A stretch of DNA of 64,000 nt, from positions 89,106,416 to 89,170,415 of the forward strand of contig NC_134840.1 of assembly GCF_965363235.1 (NCBI RefSeq), given 5' to 3'. Each line of letters opens with the position of its first letter. The stretch's first letter is position 1. The notes beneath the pieces were generated by a model that saw nothing but the letters and a program-made list of their open reading frames with translations, was not told where the DNA came from and made no database searches. The position numbers and the translations under genes are program-made. Positions 1 to 10,067 of the stretch are shown piece by piece. This stretch comes from Mytilus galloprovincialis. Lineage: Eukaryota; Mollusca; Bivalvia; Mytilida; Mytilidae.

Positions 1-2070
1 GAACGGGTACATGCGCGCTAATAGGGTCATTTCATCTCGAAGAACACATTGTTACCACCAGAGACATGAACACAATTAAAAAACGATTTATTTCAAGGTG
101 CAACGAATACCCTCTGCATTAAAAGCGAATAAGTAACCGGTTATTCACCAAGCGCTGGAACGGGTACATACGCGCTAATAAGAGTATTTCATCTATGAGA
201 ACACATTATTACCACTAGGGATATGAACACAATTGAAAATCCTTTTCTAAAAGGTGCAACGAACAACAAACGTATTATAAGTGAATAGGTAACGAATAGG
301 TAACAGGGTATTAACCGAGCGCTAGAACGGGTACATGCGCTCTAATAGGGTCATTTCGTCTCTAAGAACACATTGTTACCACCGGAGACATAAACACAAT
401 TAAAAAACGATTTATTTAAAGGCGCAACGTATACTTACCCCGCGCATTAAAAGCGAATAAGGAACGAATAAGTAACAGGGTATTATCCGAGCGATGGAAC
501 GGGTACATGCGCGCTAGTAGGGTCATTTCATCTCTAATTACACATTGTTACCATCAGAGACATGAACACAAGTGAAAATCCTTTTCTAAAAGGTGCAACG
601 TACAACAAACGTATTATAAGTGAATAGGTAACGAATAGGTAAGGAATAGGTAACAGGGTATTAACCGAGCGCTGGAACGGGTACATGCGCTCTAATAGGG
701 TCATTTCGTCTCTAAGAACACACTGTTACCACCAGAGACATGAACACAATTAACAAACTATTTATTTCAAGGTGCAACGTATACCCTACGCATTAAAAGC
801 GAATAAGGAACGAATAAGTAACCGGGTATTATCCGAGCGCTGGAACGGGTACATACGCGCTAATAGGGTAATTTCATCTCTAAGAACACATTGTTACCAC
901 CAGAGAAATGGATACAATTGAAAATCCTTTTCTAAAAGGTGTAACGTACAACAAACGTATTATAAGTGAATAGGTAATGAATAGGTAACGAATAGGTAAC
1001 AGGGTATTAACCGAGCGCTGGAACGGGTACATGCGCGCTAATAGGGTCATTTCATCTCTAATTACACATTGTTACCACCAGTGACATGAACACAAGTGAA
1101 AATCCTTTTCTAAAAGGTGCAACGTACAACAAACGTATTATAAGTGAAAAGGTAACGAATAGGTAACGAATAGGTAACAGGGTATTAACCGAGCGCTTGA
1201 ACGGGTACATGCGCGCCAATAGGGTCATTTCATGTCGAAGAACACATTGTTACCACCAGAGATATGAACACAATTAAAAAACGATTTATTTCAAGGTGCA
1301 ACGAATACCCTCTGCATTAAAAGCGAATAAGTAACCGGGTATTCTCCGAGCGCTGGAACGGGTACATACGCGCTAATAAGAGTATTTCATCTATGAGAAC
1401 ACATTATTACCACCAGGGATATGAAAACAATTGAAAATCCTTTTCTAAAAGGTGCAACGTACAACAAACGTATTATAAGTGAATAGGTAACGAATAGGTA
1501 ACGAATAGGTAACAGGGTATTAACCGAGCGCTAGAACGGGTACATGCGCTCTAATAGGGTCATTTCGTCTCTAAGAACACATTGTTACCACCAGAGACAA
1601 ACACATTGTTACCACCAGAGACATGAACACAATTAAAAAACGATTTATTTCAAGGCGCAACGTATACTTACCCCGCGCATTAAAATCGAATAAGGAACGA
1701 ATAAGTAACAGGGTATTATCCGAGCGCTGGAACGTGTACATACGCGCTAATAGGGGTATATCAATCTATAAGAACACATTATTACCACCAGAGATATGAA
1801 CACAATTGAAAATCCTTTTCTAAAAGGTGCAATGTACAACAAACGTATTAAAAGCGAATAAGTAATGAATATTTAACAGGGTATTATCCGGGCGCTGGAA
1901 CGGGTACATATGCGCTTATAGAGTTATATCACCTCTAAGAACCCAAATCTACCACCAGAGACAACAAAACAATTGAAAATCATGTTTTAAAAGGTGCAAC
2001 GTATGATACACGTATTATAAGCGAATTATAAGCGAGTGATGGAACGAATTAAACAAAGTAATAGCATGCT
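1..2070. repeat. Complex satellite array, about 12 monomers of 160-195 bp
   Basis: The phrase GAACGGGTACAT recurs near 1, 159, 326, 498, 677, 843, 1021, 1199, 1358, 1534, 1730 and 1898. Two monomer types roughly alternate. One contains a run like AACGATTTATTTCAAGG followed by GCATTAAAAGCGAATAAG. The other contains AAATCCTTTTCTAAAAGG followed by CGTATTATAAGTGAATAGG. Each monomer ends with one to three copies of GAATAGGTAAC before the next GAGCGCTGGAACGGG. The array reaches the left edge, so its full length is unknown. The last monomers (1730-2070) are the most diverged. No coding content is seen. Confidence 0.93.
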
Positions 2071-2084
2071 CTGAAACGATGTAC

Positions 2085-2402
2085 ACCCTGCTAACATGTT
2101 TAACCCCACCACATTATGTTAGTATGTGCCTGTCCCTAGACAAGAGCCTGAAATTAAGTAGTTATCGTTTGTTTTTGTGTTACATATTTGTTTTCCGTTT
2201 ATTTTTTTGTATATGAAATACGGCCGTTAGTTTTGTTGTTTGAATTGTTTGAAATTGTCATGTCTGGGCCTTTTATAGGTGACTACACGGTTTGGGCTAT
2301 GCTCATTGTTGAAGGCCGTACATTGACCTATAATTGATAGTTTCTGTGTCATTTTACCTATTGTGGGTTGTTGTCTCATTGGCAATCATACCACATCTTT
2401 TT
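2085..2402 (+). repeat. Mytilus-type dispersed repeat (380 bp family)
   Basis: Runs from 'CCTGCTAACATG' through 'GCCTGTCCCTAGACAAGAG' to the ending 'CTCATTGGCAATCATACCAC'. Related copies in the window lie at 15900-16080 and 17423-17603 (minus), 21430-21670, 27960-28135, 38860-39030, 58250-58510 (plus) and 53880-54260 (minus). It interrupts the satellite, whose diverged monomer-like sequence resumes at about 2405-2680. I recognise the family from mussel genomes but cannot assign a TE class. Confidence 0.75.
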
Positions 2403-2689
2403 TTATATGCAAGCGCTAACACGGTGAGTTCATCCCTTCGAACCAAGATCCATCTTCAAACATACGGACATAAAACAGTGAAAAGGTAGAACGTATAAAA
2501 ATCAAATAAGGAACAAATGAGTATCGAACATAAAGTAAAAGGATCGGTTGAGCACAAACACATATAAATATGTCATAAAAAGATCATTTTACCTCAACAA
2601 ATTTAGAACTATTACCAGATAAAAGAGTATAAACAATTAAAAAGGGGGAAGGATGTTAAAAATCGAATATGTAACGAATAAGGAATAGG

Positions 2690-3150
2690 GAATAAGTAAC
2701 GAATAGGTAGCGAATTGGGAATAGGCAATAGGTAACGAATAGGTAACGAATAGGGAATAGGGAATAGGTAACGAATAGGTAACGAATGGGGAATAGGGAA
2801 TAGGTAACGAATAGGGAATAGGTAACGAATAGGTAACGAATAGGGAATAGGTAACGAATAGGTAACGAATAGGTAACGAATAGGGAATAGGGAATAGTTA
2901 ACGAATAGGTAACGAATAGGGAATAGGGAATAGGTAACGAATAAGGAATAGGGAATAGGTAACGAATAGGTAACGAATGAGGAATAGGGAATAGGTAACG
3001 AATAGGGAATAGGTAACGAATAGGGAATAGGTAACGAATAGGGAATAGGGAATAGGTAACGAATAGGTAACGAATAGGGAATAGGGAATAGGTAACGAAT
3101 AGGGAATAGGAAATAGGTAACGAATAGGGAATAGGGAATAAGTAACCAAC
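2690..3150. repeat. Minisatellite of GAATAGG and TAAC words
   Basis: About 460 bp built almost only from the 7 bp word GAATAGG and the 4 bp word TAAC, in mixed order. This gives 11 bp (GAATAGGTAAC) and 18 bp units. The same 11 bp word ends the satellite monomers at 1-2070, so this array looks like a local expansion of the monomer tail. Confidence 0.95.
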
Positions 3151-3169
3151 TTGACGTCCATCTTATATG

Positions 3170-3873
3170 GACACATATAAGTACATTTACATATCATATA
3201 AGGATCTTGGTACATCATATAAGTACATTTACATATCATATAAGGATCCTTGCACATCATAAAAGTACATTTACATATCATATAAGGATCTTTGAACATC
3301 ATATAAGTACGTTTAAATATCATATAAGGATCTTTGAACATCATATAAGTACATCTAAATATCATATAAGGATCTTTGCACATCATATAAGTACATTTAC
3401 ATATCATATAAGTGCATTTGCGCATTATATAAGTACATTAGCACATCAAATAAGGATCTTTGCACATCATATAAGGATCTTTTGCACATCATATAAGGAT
3501 CTTAGCACATCATATAAGTATATTTGCACATCATATAAGTAGATTTACACATCATATAAGAATGATTGCACATCATAGAAGTAAATTTGCACATCATATA
3601 AGTACATTTGCACATCATATAAGGATATTTGCACAGCATATAAGAATGATTGCACATCATATAAGTATGTTTGCACATCATATAAGAATATTTGCACATC
3701 ATATAAGTATGTTTGCACATCATATAAGTATATTTGCACATCATATAAGTATATTTGCACATCATATAAGGATGTTTGGACACCGTATAAAGATACTTGC
3801 ACATCATATAAGGATATTTGCACGTCATATAAAGGTGTTTGCTCATCATATAATGACAAGTGCACATCATATC
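3170..3873. repeat. 21 bp tandem array, about 33 units
   Basis: The unit is close to CACATCATATAAGTATATTTG with variants (AAGGATCTTTG, AAGAATGATTG). The unit is 21 bp, divisible by three and almost free of stops, so long reading frames appear on both strands at 2898-3927. These frames (repeating HHIS/IRIF or YMMCK peptides) overlap each other in several phases and are by-products of the period, not genes. Confidence 0.95.
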
Positions 3874-4138
3874 ATAAAAATAGTTATAACAAAACAGTGC
3901 TGGTGTTCCATAGTTTTCAGTGTATAAATTTTACTGTTATATTTGTCAGCATTTCGGTCTTATTCTTGCAAAAGTAAGTGCTTTTTGCAATTGCTAGAAC
4001 CCGAAAGGCTTACCTTTGATTAATAAATCTATAAATTGTCAAACCACAGGGGTGTAGCTAGAATGAAACTATGTGCAAGCATATACCGCCGAGCGAAGCG
4101 ATGCGAAAAATTTTGGGACCCTTTTATGCAGAAAATGG

Positions 4139-4247
4139 TTCAATCTAATTAAAATTAAATCCGTTAATTGCTCCTGTTCTGATATGTCGCGCATCATCTT
4201 ATATCAGAACAGGAGCAATTAACGGATTTAATTTTAATTAGATTGAA
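4139..4247. mobile_element. Foldback MITE with perfect 46 bp arms
   Basis: Arms 4139-4184 and 4202-4247 are exact reverse complements around a 17 base loop. The word AAAATGG lies directly on both sides, which fits a 7 bp target duplication. The related inverted arm at 4971-5035 reads AAAATGG followed directly by the downstream sequence with no insert, so it shows the empty site. The absence of mismatches between the arms suggests a recent insertion. Confidence 0.85.
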
Positions 4248-4339
4248 AATGGTTTATTTTTCGGGATTTGGCCATAGGACGGTTAATTGAGAAGCTACAT
4301 GTACATAGGACGTATACATAATTCATGAATGCAAACTAT

Positions 4340-4570
4340 TCAACATCTAAATAGGATTCAATAGTTTATTAAAGTCTCACCACATACAACATGATTAAAA
4401 CAAGATACAATTATAAAATTAATTATACAGTAAACATAGTTAAAACAATTAAATACATGTATGTGCCATTCTTAAAAGAATTATGAGAGACTATTAAAAT
4501 ACAAATAATACTTATAGGATAAAGCATGGTTAATTGAATACACAAACAACACATTTTTGTGTTATGGAAT
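4340..4570 (-). mobile_element. LINE-like 3' end (minus strand)
   Basis: Read on + it starts with ATTCAATAGTTTATTAAAG and TCTCACCACATACAAC and includes GAATTATGAGAGACTATTAAAAT. The same words occur at 60940-61090 beside a LINE coding tail. No coding sequence is kept here. Confidence 0.5.
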
Positions 4571-4646
4571 TTACTAAAAATTGTCAAAAATCTGCCCTTC
4601 GGGTCTTAGCAGAAACGAACTTCTTAAATTATTACTTTGTCAATAT

Positions 4647-4857
4647 TCACACAAAATCCCGATGAATATGCAACAATGCTAGCGATGCTAAACCGTCGTT
4701 GTTCGTTTTTAATCGTACATATGTTTTCAACAGACGTAGTACAATGAACCCGCGGTAGCAACCGCGAGATGTAATCCAGCGTGTTCGCCATCGAGAGACC
4801 TCCTGATTGAATTTGTCAAAATTATATGACAAGTCAGTTTCGTATGTCTCAAACAAT
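4647..4857 (-). pseudogene. hAT transposase C-terminal fragment
   Basis: The minus-strand frame gives about 69 residues. It contains EVSRWRTRW, then RLLKTYVRLKT, then ASLALLHIHRD. These three blocks are typical of the C-terminal part of hAT transposases in invertebrates (the region before and within the dimerisation domain). The usual stretch between the first two blocks, which includes a conserved ERSFS-like motif, is missing, so the fragment carries an internal deletion and cannot encode an active enzyme. It ends at a stop on the side of the CAGGGG terminal repeat, as expected for a transposase tail. Confidence 0.7.
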
Positions 4858-5449
4858 GCTGCGATTTGTTCGTTTGTTGTATTTCCTACAACACGAGGAA
4901 GCAGATATGCGCAAAGCAGTGATTTTTCTGACTGATATCAGACGCGACTCCAGTTCCATAAATTATCATGTACCTATGTACATGTAGCTTCTCAATAACC
5001 GTCCTATGGCCAAAACCCGAAAAAACAAACCATTTTCCGGTACCACGATTTCCCGAGAAATACAAGAAAAACATTATATCCCCAAAAACAAACTGATATA
5101 TCCCGAGAAAAAGACTTTTTATGGTGTTATGCTACGTTTTATAGTGTTATACTACTTTTAACAATATTAAAGAATATTAATTAAAGATATTACTCGTAAA
5201 TTATCATGTGGTCTATGGACGCAAAATATAATGAGACTTTCCAAGACTGTTTTTGCGTGTTTGCAGGGTGATTGGCTTTGGTAGTCACATCGCATCGGCA
5301 TAATTAACCATATCGAAGGGTTCTGATAAATCTAATGGCCGATTGGTACATCGCATTCCAAACAGATAAACCGTACTCTGTAAAATGTTCTCAATTTTTA
5401 ATTTATAAATTTTAATTTTGCAAATTTTTTTTGCATGCCGAATTGATGT

Positions 5450-6281
5450 GCACGCAACCGTCATATCAGTCATTGGACAAAACAAAAGTTGCATCAGTCA
5501 ACAACTTAATACGGTTTTACAAGATATTTTTCGCTGGTGTGATGACAATAAAATGGCTGTAAATGTATCTAAAACGAAAGCTATATGCATTGGATCTAAA
5601 CAAAAGCTTTCCGTTACATCAAATGAAAAAAATAATCTTGCTTTAAATGGACAACAAATTATAGAAAGTACATGTGAAAAAGTTCTAGGTGTTTTTATTG
5701 ATGCATCTCTATCTTAGTCTTCTCATATCGATTATATAATCAAAAAAGTTGACTCTTCTTTAGCTTTACTAAAAAGGATAAAGAAATATTTAGATCATAA
5801 AGCTAGACGAATGTACTATAACGCTTACGTTTTACCTCACTTAGATTATTGTTGTTCAATATGGGGAAACTGTAATAACTTTCTATTAGATAGTTTACTA
5901 AAACTGCAAAAAAGGGCAGCAAGAATAATTTTAGACGAACATGATTACACCAAACCTTCAAGAGAATTATTTCACGAATGTAACATTGTGCCAATCACAC
6001 AAAGAATACTTTATCACAAATCATTACTAATGTATAAGGCAAAACATGGCTTAGCTCCAGAATATATGTCCAGTCTTATTGTATCAGCTTCTGCAAACCA
6101 AAAATATAATACGAGATTTTCATCCTCAGATAATTTTATTATTCCAAAACCAGATACAGAGTTGTATAAGTCTAGTTTCTCGTACAATGGACCAAAAGTG
6201 TGGAATGCTCTTCCTAATTCAATAAAAAAATCTAATACAATATCCGAATTTAAACATAAATACAAATCTATGTACTTTTAA
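5450..6281 (+). pseudogene. LINE reverse transcriptase, C-terminal part, one nonsense codon
   Basis: Translated from about 5450 it gives a block like ATVISVIGQNKS, then DIFRWCDDNKMAVNVSKTKA, then LGVFIDASLS. A TAG follows at about 5716, where related elements carry tryptophan, and the same frame goes on with SSHIDYIIKKVDSSLALLKR. The rest runs through PHLDYCCSIWGN, LLKLQKRAARIIL and FSYNGPKVWNALP to a stop at 6279-6281. These are the thumb and post-RT blocks of CR1/L2/jockey-type LINEs. The catalytic aspartate pair is lost at the truncation point. Apart from the single stop the frame is intact, so the copy is fairly young. Confidence 0.85.
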
Positions 6282-6327
6282 CATTACCATCATATTTTTA
6301 CTGTAATGCCATATCATAAATGTTTAT

Positions 6328-6690
6328 TTAAGAATTGAATGCTGCTTTTTGTAAATTTATTGGGGTGTAAAAGCGTTGACCGAAGTACATTTTGTATGAA
6401 GCGCGGAAGCGCTTCATACTAAAAATGTGCGCACGGTCAACGCTTTTACACCCCTATAAAGTTACAAAAAGAAGCATTCAATACTTATAATTACATTTTT
6501 GTTAGCTAGAATCATGAAAACACGATTTTTATCAAGTTTTCATTTAATTTACCTGTGCACTTTATTGTGGGATCTCGTGTCATCATGAATGATAAATGTT
6601 ATTGTCTAATACAATTGTTTCAGGAATAGCACGAGATGTGCAGTTGGCCAATCAGAATAACGTATTATAATGAAACATACATCTAATGTA
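6328..6690 (+). mobile_element. Foldback MITE, copy 1 (about 365 bp)
   Basis: It contains an inverted repeat around GCGCGGAAGCGCTTCATAC, flanked by GGGTGTAAAAGCGTTGACC and its complement. Outside these lie GAATTGAATGC and CATCTAATGTAAT. The same element, reversed, lies at 36661-37026 with all of these parts. Here it splits the 3' UTR of the LINE. Confidence 0.85.
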
Positions 6691-6835
6691 ATTATTGTAT
6701 TTTAAATTGTACATAATCTTTATTTACCATTATTATTGATGCATTGTTTATTTGTTATGTAATTATTATTGTATTAAGAGAGCCTTATTGAAAATTGGTG
6801 TAATCCAAATGAGTTACTCTCTCTAAATAAAGATA

Positions 6836-6899
<64 letters not shown>
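6836..6899. repeat. (ATT)n microsatellite, LINE tail
   Basis: About 21 units of TTA/ATT directly after TAAATAAAGATATTTTT. It serves as the 3' end of the LINE at 5440-6899. Confidence 0.95.
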
Positions 6900-6900
<1 letters not shown>

Positions 6901-6956
6901 GGGAGCTACGCGCCTGAACCACCTTGTATACTAAGTGTAAAATGATAACGTTAGAT

Positions 6957-7196
6957 ATGAATGAGGGCCCTCATGGGGTTTTTGATTATGTGATTACTTG
7001 GCCGTTTTTTTAATGATTATTTGATTATTAAGCCAAATATTTCATGATTATTTGATTACCTAGGACTGTATTTTTAGTTTATGATTATTTGATTACTAAA
7101 GATAAGCAAATATTTAATGATTATGTGATTATATTGGCAAAAAAATGGTGATTATGTGATTACTAGGACCCCCCCCATGAGGGGCCTCATGAATGT
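6957..7196. mobile_element. Small hAT-like MITE with AGGGCCCTCATGGGG ends
   Basis: AGGGCCCTCATGGGG near 6964 is mirrored by CCCCATGAGGGGCCT near 7174-7188. ATGAATG lies immediately outside on both sides, a 7-8 bp target duplication. The interior holds five irregular copies of a TGATTATNTGATTA word. No coding sequence. The TSD length fits hAT; the class is tentative. Confidence 0.65.
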
Positions 7197-7294
7197 AAAT
7201 ATTTCTATTATAAAACAAAATATATAGAACTCAAGGTCGTTTTGTCTATAAACACGCATACAATATACTTGTAACAAAACGTATCTGATAATAA

Positions 7295-7440
7295 ATAAAC
7301 TCATCATAGATACCAGGATTAAAATTTTATATATACGCCAGACGCGCGTTTCGTCTTCAAAAGACTCATCAGTGGCGCTCGAATCAAAAAAAGTTAAAAA
7401 GGCCAAATAAAGTACGAAGTTGAAGAGCATTGAGGACCTT
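7295..7440. repeat. Mytilus-type CGCCAGACGCGCG repeat
   Basis: Contains CATAGATACCAGGATTAAAA, CGCCAGACGCGCGTTTCGTC, AAAAGACTCATCAGTGGCGC and AGAGCATTGAGGACC. I recognise this as a very common dispersed sequence of mussel genomes. The overlapping 92-residue minus-strand frame is not considered a gene. Confidence 0.7.
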
Positions 7441-7809
7441 TACAAATATTTAAGTTTCTTCATCTATCAATATACATGTCATAAAAAACGAAAATCACTG
7501 TAGACAAGGTATTAAATAAAACTGGAAATCAGCATCAAGTTTAGAAAACCTGCGTTACTTCTTACCGCTTAGTTTCATGATGTTAGTTAGACTAATTTTT
7601 AATTGGATGTAAATATCATGTATTTCTTCTTTGTTATTTTTTTCATATTCAACTTATTAATTATGATTTTACAGACTTACTGTGCACTATAACTGTAATA
7701 AGAAATGAATTGCAAACTCTTGATAGTATGCCTGACTTATGTAAACATGAAAATTTGAGAACTTGGCTAAGCTTATTATTGTATGCATGCATGGACGAAT
7801 CAACTCACG

Positions 7810-8125
7810 TTAACTGAGGGGGAGGACAGGGGGGTACCCTTCTCCCTTCTCCCACCCCTCTTCTCCTTTCTCCTACCCCCGTTCTCCTTTCTCCCATTAG
7901 AATAAAACATCTCCTTTTGAGATATTTTTTCTTGAAATATTAGAAAAAAATTTAAAAGGAGAGATATTTTATTTTTTCTCCTTTCTCCAACTTTTTCTCC
8001 TTTCTCCCAGCCTTCCTCTCCTTTCTCCTACCCCCTTTCTCCTTTCTCCCACCCCCTTTCTCCTTTCTCCGACCCCCTTTCTCCCTGTCTCCCTTACCCC
8101 TGTCCTCCCCCTCTTAACTTAGGCC
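7810..8125. repeat. Polypyrimidine block CCTTTCTCC with inverted GA-rich ends
   Basis: About 12 copies of CTCCTTTCTCCNACCCC-like words, with a short central AT segment. GTTAACTGAGGGGGAGGACA at the left is matched by TGTCCTCCCCCTCTTAACTT at the right. Such one-sided pyrimidine tracts with mirror symmetry can form triplex (H-) DNA in vitro; a role here is not shown. Confidence 0.85.
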
Positions 8126-8410
8126 ATGCTTGCATGGACTAACACTACAGACTTGGTGTATGAATGGATGAGCTAAACTAACTTTACATAGACATTTAAA
8201 TTATTAAATTTTCCAAGCCTGCGTCCATGCTTGCATGGAATAAGCTTAGTTCCCAAATTTCATGTCGGTTACATAATATGAAAAACCTTTAGGATTTAGT
8301 CATGCAATCAAGTGTTTGCAATTTATTGCTTAATGTAAGTTGTAGTGCACAAATCTTTAAATCATAATAAATAGATTGAAAATTTAAAAATTAACTAAGA
8401 AGAAAACATA

Positions 8411-9764
8411 CTAGAGGCTCTAAAGAGCCTGTGTCGCTCACCTTGGTCTATTATATGTGCATATTAAACAAAGGAAACAGATGGATTCATGACAAAATTG
8501 TGTTTTGATGTTGGTAATGTGTTTGTAGATCTTACTTTATTGAACAATCTTGCTGCTTACAATTATCTCTATCTATATTGAAATTGGCCCAGAAGTGACA
8601 GTGGAAATATTAAGTAAAAAATTTATGAAAATTGTTAAAAATTGACTATGAGGGACAATAACTCCTTAAGGAGTCAATTGACCACTTTGGTCAAGTTGAC
8701 TTATTTGTAGTTCTTACTTTGCTGTACATTATTGCTATTCACAGTTTACATCTATCTATAAAAATATTCAAGATAATAACCAAAAGCTGCAAAATTTTCT
8801 TAAAATTACCAATTCAGGAGCGGCAGCCCAACACCAAGCTGCCCGATTGGTCTGAAAATATAAGGGCAGATAGATCTTGACCTAATGAACAATTTTATCC
8901 CCAACAGATTATAAATGCTTTGGTTTCAGAGATATGAGCCAAAAACTGCATTTTACCCTATGTTCTATTTTTAGCCATGGCGACCACCTTGGTTCCTGGT
9001 TCACGGGCGGGGTCATCGGACACATTTTTTAAACTAGATACCCAAATGATGAGTGTGGACAAATTTGGTTAAATTTGTCTTAGTAGCTTCAGAGGAGAAG
9101 ATTTTTGTAAAAGATTAATTGTAAAAGATTTTTGTACAAAAAATTACCAAAAATTGTTAAAAAATTACTATAAAGGGCAATTACTCCTTAAGGGGTCAAC
9201 TGACCATTTTAGTCATGTTGACTTATTTGTAGATCTTACTTTGCTGAACATTATTTCTGTTTACAGTTTATCTATATCTATAATAATATTCAAGATAATA
9301 ACCAAAAACGGCAAAATTTCCCGAAAATTACCAATTTAGGGGCAGTAACCCAACAACGGGTTCTCCGATTCATCTGAAAATTTCAGGGCAGATAGATCTT
9401 GACCTAATAAACAATTTAACCACATGTCAGATTTGCTCTAAATGCTTTGGTTTCAAGATTCAAGATTTCAAGATGTTATTTGAACACTCAGACACATAAT
9501 CCAAAATCTACATGGTACCCCTATGTTCTATTTTTAGCCATGGCGGCCATCTTGGTTGGTTGGCCGGGTTACCGGACACATTTTTAAAACTACATGCCCC
9601 AATGATGATTGTGGTCAAGTTTGGTTTAATTTGGCACAGTAGTTTCAGAGGATAAGATTTTTGTAAAAGTTAACGACGGACGACAGACGACGGACGACGA
9701 CGGACGACGGATCCCAAGTGGTGAGAAAAGCTCACTTGGCCCTTTTGGGTCAGGTGAGCTAAAA
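8411..9764 (-). mobile_element. Helitron-like element family B, copy 1 (1.35 kb)
   Basis: On + it starts CTAGAGGCTCTAAAGAGCC, TGTCGCTCACCTTGG and ends CACTTGGCCCTTTTGGGTCA, GGTGAGCT, AAAAA. Read on minus, the left subterminal AGCTCACC is inverted relative to GGTGAGCG near the other end, which is followed by the hairpin GGCTCTTTAGAGCC. That arrangement is typical of Helitron2/HINE-type non-autonomous elements. Between the ends are diverged tandem core units (near 8500 and 9100) with 'CAGGGCAGATAGATCTTGACC' and 'AGCCATGGCG'. A GACGACGGACGACGG microsatellite lies near 9670-9710. No ORF. It sits in the right arm of the 7550-9840 palindrome. Confidence 0.7.
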
Positions 9765-10067
9765 AGCGTAGAAACATCAAATTAAAAAATAATCTAACTA
9801 ACATCATGAAATTGTGCGGTTAGAAGTTGTATTCATACCTTGTTTTTATTACTTATGCAAAGTGTTAACAAAAAAAAAGATACAAAAAAATCAATGCTTA
9901 TTTTTTTTTTTTAATATATCTATTTGGAATAAGCAGATATATATAGACAATAGACAATATTTTATTGGCACAATCGCATTTACAATAAATGGTAATGACC
10001 TAATGGATAAACAATTTACATGGTAGTAAAATACAAACAATTATATATATGTGAATAAAAACAAATT

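Larger units (their letters stand above)
4047..5035 (-). mobile_element. hAT-type DNA transposon remnant (one end and transposase tail)
   Basis: A CAGGGGTGTAGCTAG end, of the kind seen in hAT terminal repeats, sits at 4047. On the minus strand the tail of a hAT transposase lies at 4647-4857. The segment between is interrupted by a perfect hairpin (4139-4247) and by a LINE-like 3' tail (4340-4570). The opposite terminal repeat was not found, so the right boundary is only where recognisable sequence stops. Long decayed. Confidence 0.55.
4256..5035. repeat. Inverted repeat pair, arms about 55-60 bp
   Basis: 4249-4310 (TTTTTCGGGATTTGGCCATA...) is matched in reverse complement by 4971-5035, with a few mismatches. 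The arms enclose the hAT transposase tail and the LINE-like tail. They may be subterminal parts of the same element or the result of a local inverted duplication. Confidence 0.75.
5440..6899 (+). mobile_element. 5'-truncated non-LTR retrotransposon (CR1/L2-like) with (ATT)n tail
   Basis: The element starts inside the reverse transcriptase near the place of the YADD active-site motif. It continues to the end of the ORF at 6281, then a 3' UTR that is interrupted at 6328-6690 by a foldback MITE, and finally TAAATAAAGATATTTTT and a long ATT microsatellite at 6836-6899. Truncation at the 5' end and a simple-repeat 3' tail are the usual signs of target-primed insertion. The clade is a guess from the tail and the protein style. 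Confidence 0.8.
7550..9840. repeat. Large palindrome with arms near 290 bp, right arm split by a Helitron-like element
   Basis: 7550-7806 (for example CATGATGTTAGTTAGA, GTGCACTATAACT, GCAAACTCTTGAT, TAAGCTTATTATTG) is repeated in reverse complement at 8140-8405. It continues at 9765-9840 beyond an insert at 8411-9764. Divergence between the arms is clear but moderate. The centre (7810-8125) is a polypyrimidine block with its own inverted ends. Confidence 0.8.

Noticed and set aside
1..2070. CRISPR-like pattern of direct repeats
   Set aside because: The repeats are contiguous 160-195 bp satellite monomers with no unique spacers and no cas genes, in a eukaryotic genome.
2898..3927. Long ORFs (up to 175 residues) on both strands over the tandem arrays
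   Set aside because: A 21 bp unit keeps frames open in several phases at once. The peptides are pure repeats and overlap each other.
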